Shown piece by piece: positions 60,597-64,000 of a stretch of 64,000 bases of DNA. The notes under the pieces were generated by a model. It was not told where the DNA came from and did not search any database. It worked only from the letters and a program-made list of their open reading frames with translations. Positions within the stretch are counted from its first letter, which is position 1. Each line of letters starts with the position of its first letter. Origin of the DNA: Pseudomonadota bacterium (lineage in GTDB: Bacteria; Pseudomonadota; Gammaproteobacteria; Ga0077536); NCBI GenBank assembly GCA_018668255.1, contig JABISZ010000051.1:16024-80023 (forward strand). Direction: 5' to 3'. The position numbers and the translations under genes are program-made.

Positions 60597-61523
60597 ATGG
60601 GCTCAATTTTGTTGACATTTCTTCCAATCATAACGATTGTTCTGATTGGCTATTTGTTTTCTAGATCCGGATTATTCACGGAGAATGTAGGTGTAGGGCT
60701 TGTCCAGTTTGTTTACTGGTTGGCTATTCCGGCGATGCTTTTTCTGCACATGTTCCAAACAAACATCTCTGAAAGTATCCCTCTGACGTTTCTATTGTCG
60801 TTTTATGTGCCTTCAATTTGTGTTTTTTTAGTTGGAATGATCGTGTTTAATCGTGTCTTTGGATGGGATGCTAAAGAACTTGGGGTTGCTGGTATTGTTT
60901 CTAGCTATGGGAATTTGGCACTACTAGGGCTGCCTATACTTTTAGCTGTGACAAATGATCAAGATGCTCTTCTGCCTGCACTAGTATTACTCGCCACCCA
61001 AAGCACTATCCTTTTTACCCTAACTATTGTCGCCCTGAATGGACTTAAAGGGCTAGAGAAAAATGCTTTCAGGGAAGTGTTCTACAGATTAGCGACTAAC
61101 CCTATTGTTCTGGCGCTGATACTCGGCCTTGCATTTAATATGTTTCAGATCCCTCTTAATGTTGGGATTTTGTATACCTTAAATATCTTAGGAGATGCGG
61201 CGCCTGGATGTGCCTTAGTCGCTTTAGGTGCTTCTTTAGGGACCTATGAGTTGAGGAAACCAGGCAAAGAGGTGCTTTTTTTTGTATTACTGCGGAATTT
61301 CGCACACCCTTTATTAGTGTGGGGCGTTGCACTTTTTTTCGGACTTGATGGAGCATGGTTGACTGTCGCGGTACTATTTGCTGCGATGCCTGTGGGCATC
61401 AATGCATTTGTTTTCGCCGAGAGTTATGGTATCAGGCAGTCCACAGTATCGGTTACATTAGTCGTTTCTACACTGATTTCTACTGCTACCATTCCTATCT
61501 TGCTATATTTACTTCCTTTATGA
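60597..61523 (+). CDS. AEC family transporter (auxin efflux carrier-like)
   Basis: 308 residues and about ten spans. LPIITIVLIGYLFSRSGLF at the start, a central YGNLALLGLPILLA, and VAVLFAAMPVGINAFVFAESYG in the last third are typical of AEC permeases. Bacterial members carry malate, malonate or other organic acids. GGAAGGTGG lies before the ATG. It has its own transcript after the terminator at 60544. It precedes a two-component system, which could respond to the same substrate. Confidence 0.91.
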   Translation: MGSILLTFLPIITIVLIGYLFSRSGLFTENVGVGLVQFVYWLAIPAMLFLHMFQTNISESIPLTFLLSFYVPSICVFLVGMIVFNRVFGWDAKELGVAGIVSSYGNLALLGLPILLAVTNDQDALLPALVLLATQSTILFTLTIVALNGLKGLEKNAFREVFYRLATNPIVLALILGLAFNMFQIPLNVGILYTLNILGDAAPGCALVALGASLGTYELRKPGKEVLFFVLLRNFAHPLLVWGVALFFGLDGAWLTVAVLFAAMPVGINAFVFAESYGIRQSTVSVTLVVSTLISTATIPILLYLLPL

Positions 61524-61620
61524 GATAAAGAAAACCTTAATGCAACTTCTAAAACCCTTACGCTTTTTTGCTTAGCCGCGAGGCCGATAATATCATTCTA
61601 CTGAAAGCCGGAGTTAAATA

Positions 61621-62313
61621 GTGCGAGCTAAAGATATACTTCTGATTGAAGACCATAAAGATATAGCTGAAATGGTCTATGAATACCTTGAGGTCTCTGG
61701 GTTTAGCGTTGACTATGCCGATACTGGATCGGCGGGCGTAAATTTGGCGAGACAGAATAATTACGATGCTATCGTCCTTGATTTGATGCTGCCTGATATG
61801 GATGGTATCGAGGTTTGTAAAGCATTGAGGTCTGAGGAGGGCATTACGGTGCCTGTTTTAATGTTGACTGCCCGAGATACTTTGGAAGATAAGCTACTAG
61901 GGTTTGATAGCGGTGCCGATGACTATTTAGTTAAACCGTTCGATCTGGAAGAGTTGGCAGCCCGTCTGCGCTCGCTGATGAAAAGAAGAACAGATCAATC
62001 AAAAGCAGAACCTTTGGTGGTGGGTGATTTGGTTGTGGATGTGAATGCAAAAATAGCTACTAGGGAGGGGAATGTGTTGAACTTGTCTCCAACCGGGATG
62101 AAGATATTGATCTTGTTGACAATGGAGTCGCCAAATGTTGTCGAACGGTCGGCTGTTGAAAAAGTCATCTGGGATGATTTGCCGCCAGACAGCGACGCGC
62201 TTCGCAGTCACTTATATAATTTGCGTAAGGTTGTAGACAAGCCTTATTCTCATAGCTTGATACATACTGTTCATAGCATAGGGTTTCGGTTAAGTGACGA
62301 AGGTGCAGACTAA
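61621..62313 (+). CDS. OmpR-family response regulator
   Basis: 230 residues. Receiver domain with the acidic pair in LLIEDHKD, phospho-acceptor D54 in IVLDLMLPDMDG, and the conserved lysine in DDYLVKPFD. A winged helix DNA-binding domain starts near residue 130, with the C-terminal HTVHSIGFRL. GTG start at 61621. The 3' end overlaps the kinase start by 20 bases. Its target promoters cannot be told from sequence. Confidence 0.93.
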   Translation: MRAKDILLIEDHKDIAEMVYEYLEVSGFSVDYADTGSAGVNLARQNNYDAIVLDLMLPDMDGIEVCKALRSEEGITVPVLMLTARDTLEDKLLGFDSGADDYLVKPFDLEELAARLRSLMKRRTDQSKAEPLVVGDLVVDVNAKIATREGNVLNLSPTGMKILILLTMESPNVVERSAVEKVIWDDLPPDSDALRSHLYNLRKVVDKPYSHSLIHTVHSIGFRLSDEGAD

Positions 62314-63607
62314 AAATCCTTTAAATACTAGAATTCTGCGAGGTTTCATCCTTCAGATATTCCTAATCACAGTCACAGCAGTGGCCGGTGTCTCTATTTC
62401 ATCTTTTTTAATACAAGAACTGCTTATTAATTCCGCTTTAGAGCGTGAGGCGGACTACTTCTGGGCTAGGAATAAAATTCAACTGGATACACCTACTCCT
62501 AACACTAACACATTAATTGGATATTTATTTAAAGACGGAGAGGCGGCGATTCCATCCGAGTTTGAGCACCTGGAAGTTGGTTTTCATGAGACGGTAACTC
62601 CTGCTGGAAAATCTGTAGTACATGTAAGTGCTAGTGATGATAGTCGTTTGTTTTTGGTATTTGACGCGAATGTAGTGTCCGAAGCTGCTAATTTTTTTGG
62701 ATTATTTCCTCTGGTGCTGATTCTTATTGTGCTCTACCTATCTGCGTGGTTTGCATATCGCATCACTAGCCAAGCGATTTCTCCGGTTGTGAGGTTGGCC
62801 CGTAGCGTGAGAAATATCGAATTAGATAAGCCGGATCTGCAAACAGTGCTGGATGAGTTTGAGAACGAGGAGGTTGATGGGGAGATCGGTACACTGGCAA
62901 ATGCCCTGCAACAGCTTTTGGTTCGAGTCGATGATTCTATCGAAAGAGAGCGTACCTTTACACGAGAAGCCAGTCACGAGCTTAGAAGCCCTTTGACGGT
63001 AATACGTATGGCATGTGATAACTTGAGTAAGCGCGGGAATCTTGAAGATAATTCTTTGGTTTTGTTGGAGCGAGTACAAAGAGCAGCAAAAGATATGGAG
63101 GAGTTGACTGAAGTATTGTTGTTATTGGCTCGAGAATATGAAGGGGCATTGTTAAAAGAAAATGTTATTGTTAATGACATTGTCAGAGACGAGCTGAGTA
63201 AATGTAAAGTCGCCTACGAGAGCAAAAATCTTTCTCTGAAATTTGTAGAATTAGACAGTTTAGTAACCGTTGCAGCGCCAAAAGTCGTCGCGATTGTTTT
63301 TGGCAATTTATTACGAAATGCTTGTCTATATACTGAAAAAGGGGAAGTGATTGTAACCATCGCTGAAAATAGCGTCTTAATTTCCGACAGCGGCGTTGGT
63401 ATGACGGCGAAAAACATGAATGATGCTTTTAGTTCCAGTTATAACCCACAGAATGCAAGAGGGAACGGAATAGGTTTGAGTTTAGTGAAACGAATAACTG
63501 ATCGATTCGGGTGGCGAATTTCGGTGGATAGCCAGCCACAGCAAGGCACTGAGATATTAGTTGATATGGCTTCCTCCAGCTCTAAGTCTGCTCCTTCTGT
63601 TACTTAG
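62294..63607 (+). CDS. Membrane sensor histidine kinase
   Basis: 437 residues. TM1 about 15-40, a periplasmic domain of about 95 residues, TM2 about 135-156, HAMP to about 210. The phospho-acceptor H228 lies in EASHELRSPLTVIR. The ATPase domain has NLLRNACLYT (N box), ISDSGVGM (G1) and GNGIGLSLVKRI (G2). GTG start inside the regulator gene, so the two proteins are made together. The small sensor domain has no cysteine cluster or other clear ligand clue. Confidence 0.92.
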   Translation: MTKVQTKNPLNTRILRGFILQIFLITVTAVAGVSISSFLIQELLINSALEREADYFWARNKIQLDTPTPNTNTLIGYLFKDGEAAIPSEFEHLEVGFHETVTPAGKSVVHVSASDDSRLFLVFDANVVSEAANFFGLFPLVLILIVLYLSAWFAYRITSQAISPVVRLARSVRNIELDKPDLQTVLDEFENEEVDGEIGTLANALQQLLVRVDDSIERERTFTREASHELRSPLTVIRMACDNLSKRGNLEDNSLVLLERVQRAAKDMEELTEVLLLLAREYEGALLKENVIVNDIVRDELSKCKVAYESKNLSLKFVELDSLVTVAAPKVVAIVFGNLLRNACLYTEKGEVIVTIAENSVLISDSGVGMTAKNMNDAFSSSYNPQNARGNGIGLSLVKRITDRFGWRISVDSQPQQGTEILVDMASSSSKSAPSVT

Positions 63608-63636
63608 AAAGGCATCGTCTAGGCTGCTAGAGAGCT

Positions 63637-64000
63637 CTACTTCGTTACCAAATCGCGCACACGGCTGTCTTTCTCTCCTAGATCTGCTTTAAGTTTTCCC
63701 CAGTCTTGAAGATAAGGGACTGCCACACCTTTTTGGCATGAAGGTCTGTCCTCAAGTCGCTGCATCCAAGCTTTCAAATTGGCCAATCCTCTGACGTCAG
63801 TTCCACCCCAGGCATGTATGCGCACCCAACACCAGTTAGCTATGTCAGCTATAGAATATTTATCGCAAATAAAATCCCGTCCAATAAGTTGTCGGTTTAA
63901 AACTTCAAAGAGACGCCGACATTCATTGTGGTATCTGGCTATTACGGAGGGTATTCTTTCTGGGAAGTAACGGTAGAAAACATTTGATTGTCCCATCATC
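63637..64000 (-). CDS. Glutathione S-transferase C-terminal part, cut by window edge (YfcG/YghU-like)
   Basis: The last 120 residues of a GST: GQSNVFYRYFPERIPSVIARYHNECRRLFEVLNR, then YSIADIANWCWVRIHAWGG and a conserved helix to the end. This is the helical domain of the nu-class GST/disulfide-bond reductases (YfcG, YghU). The frame is open to the edge, and the Met at 63999 is internal, so the thioredoxin domain lies beyond position 64000. It is convergent with the kinase. Confidence 0.88.
   Translation of the reverse strand, partial: MMGQSNVFYRYFPERIPSVIARYHNECRRLFEVLNRQLIGRDFICDKYSIADIANWCWVRIHAWGGTDVRGLANLKAWMQRLEDRPSCQKGVAVPYLQDWGKLKADLGEKDSRVRDLVTK

Overview
The window looks like chromosomal DNA of an aerobic, AT-leaning gammaproteobacterium, probably marine or free-living. 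The main evidence is gene order: ffs-dnaX-ybaB-recR, then orn-tsaE-amiB-mutL-miaA-hflX-hflK-hflC-hisZ-purA-pdxH, the classic gammaproteobacterial backbone. Some usual members are missing: hfq is not between miaA and hflX, and yjeF and yjeT are not in their usual places. I see no tRNA or rRNA, no insertion sequence, no phage gene and no CRISPR array. Non-ATG starts are common (hisZ, purA, dnaE2, an FrhB-like gene, an MFS gene and others).

Layout. 1-2033: hydantoinase/oxoprolinase (HyuA type) on the minus strand, running off the left edge. 2356-17295: information-processing and cell-envelope backbone, all on the plus strand, opening with the 4.5S RNA. 17324-20339: minus-strand operon MOSC protein -> MoxR ATPase -> CoxE-type VWA protein, probably a maturation module for a molybdo- or tungsto-enzyme. 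20422-33307: catabolic region with a HAD hydrolase, a persulfide dioxygenase-rhodanese fusion, a luciferase-like (LLM) oxidoreductase, enoyl-CoA hydratase, SDR, acyl-CoA dehydrogenase, acyl-CoA synthetase, two MFS transporters, VOC, Nudix, TusA and GST proteins. 33365-40226: a Tat-exported nitroreductase-like protein divergent from an FrhB-like iron-sulfur flavoprotein, a second LLM enzyme of the F420-type family, a polysaccharide deacetylase, a kappa-GST/isomerase, a tiny lipoprotein and a transglutaminase-like protein. 40245-43349: outer-membrane channel plus TupA-like tungstate-binding protein, divergent from YqeC. 43358-50769: aminotransferase, SOS-controlled DnaE2, and serC-serA. 50786-58483: three-subunit biotin-dependent acyl-CoA carboxylase, an FAH-family hydrolase, and a second MoxR-VWA pair of NorQ/NorD type. 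58652-64000: RidA, a third LLM enzyme, an AEC transporter, a two-component system and the edge-truncated end of a GST.

How it fits together. The accessory part suggests an organism that activates organic acids to CoA esters, oxidises or carboxylates them, and uses several flavin- or F420-type monooxygenases and reductases. The MOSC-MoxR-VWA operon, the TupA-channel operon and YqeC all point to a molybdenum or tungsten hydroxylase whose structural genes lie outside the window. Sulfur handling recurs (persulfide dioxygenase-rhodanese, TusA, GSTs). The best-supported regulatory signals are a near-consensus LexA box before dnaE2, a 10-A slippage tract in dnaX that leads straight into a stop in the -1 frame, a strong terminator at 60515-60544, and a promoter before hflK whose -10 lies between perfect inverted-repeat arms. 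The most promising lead for something undescribed is the group at 33.4-43.3 kb, where redox-cofactor genes and oxyanion-uptake genes occur together.
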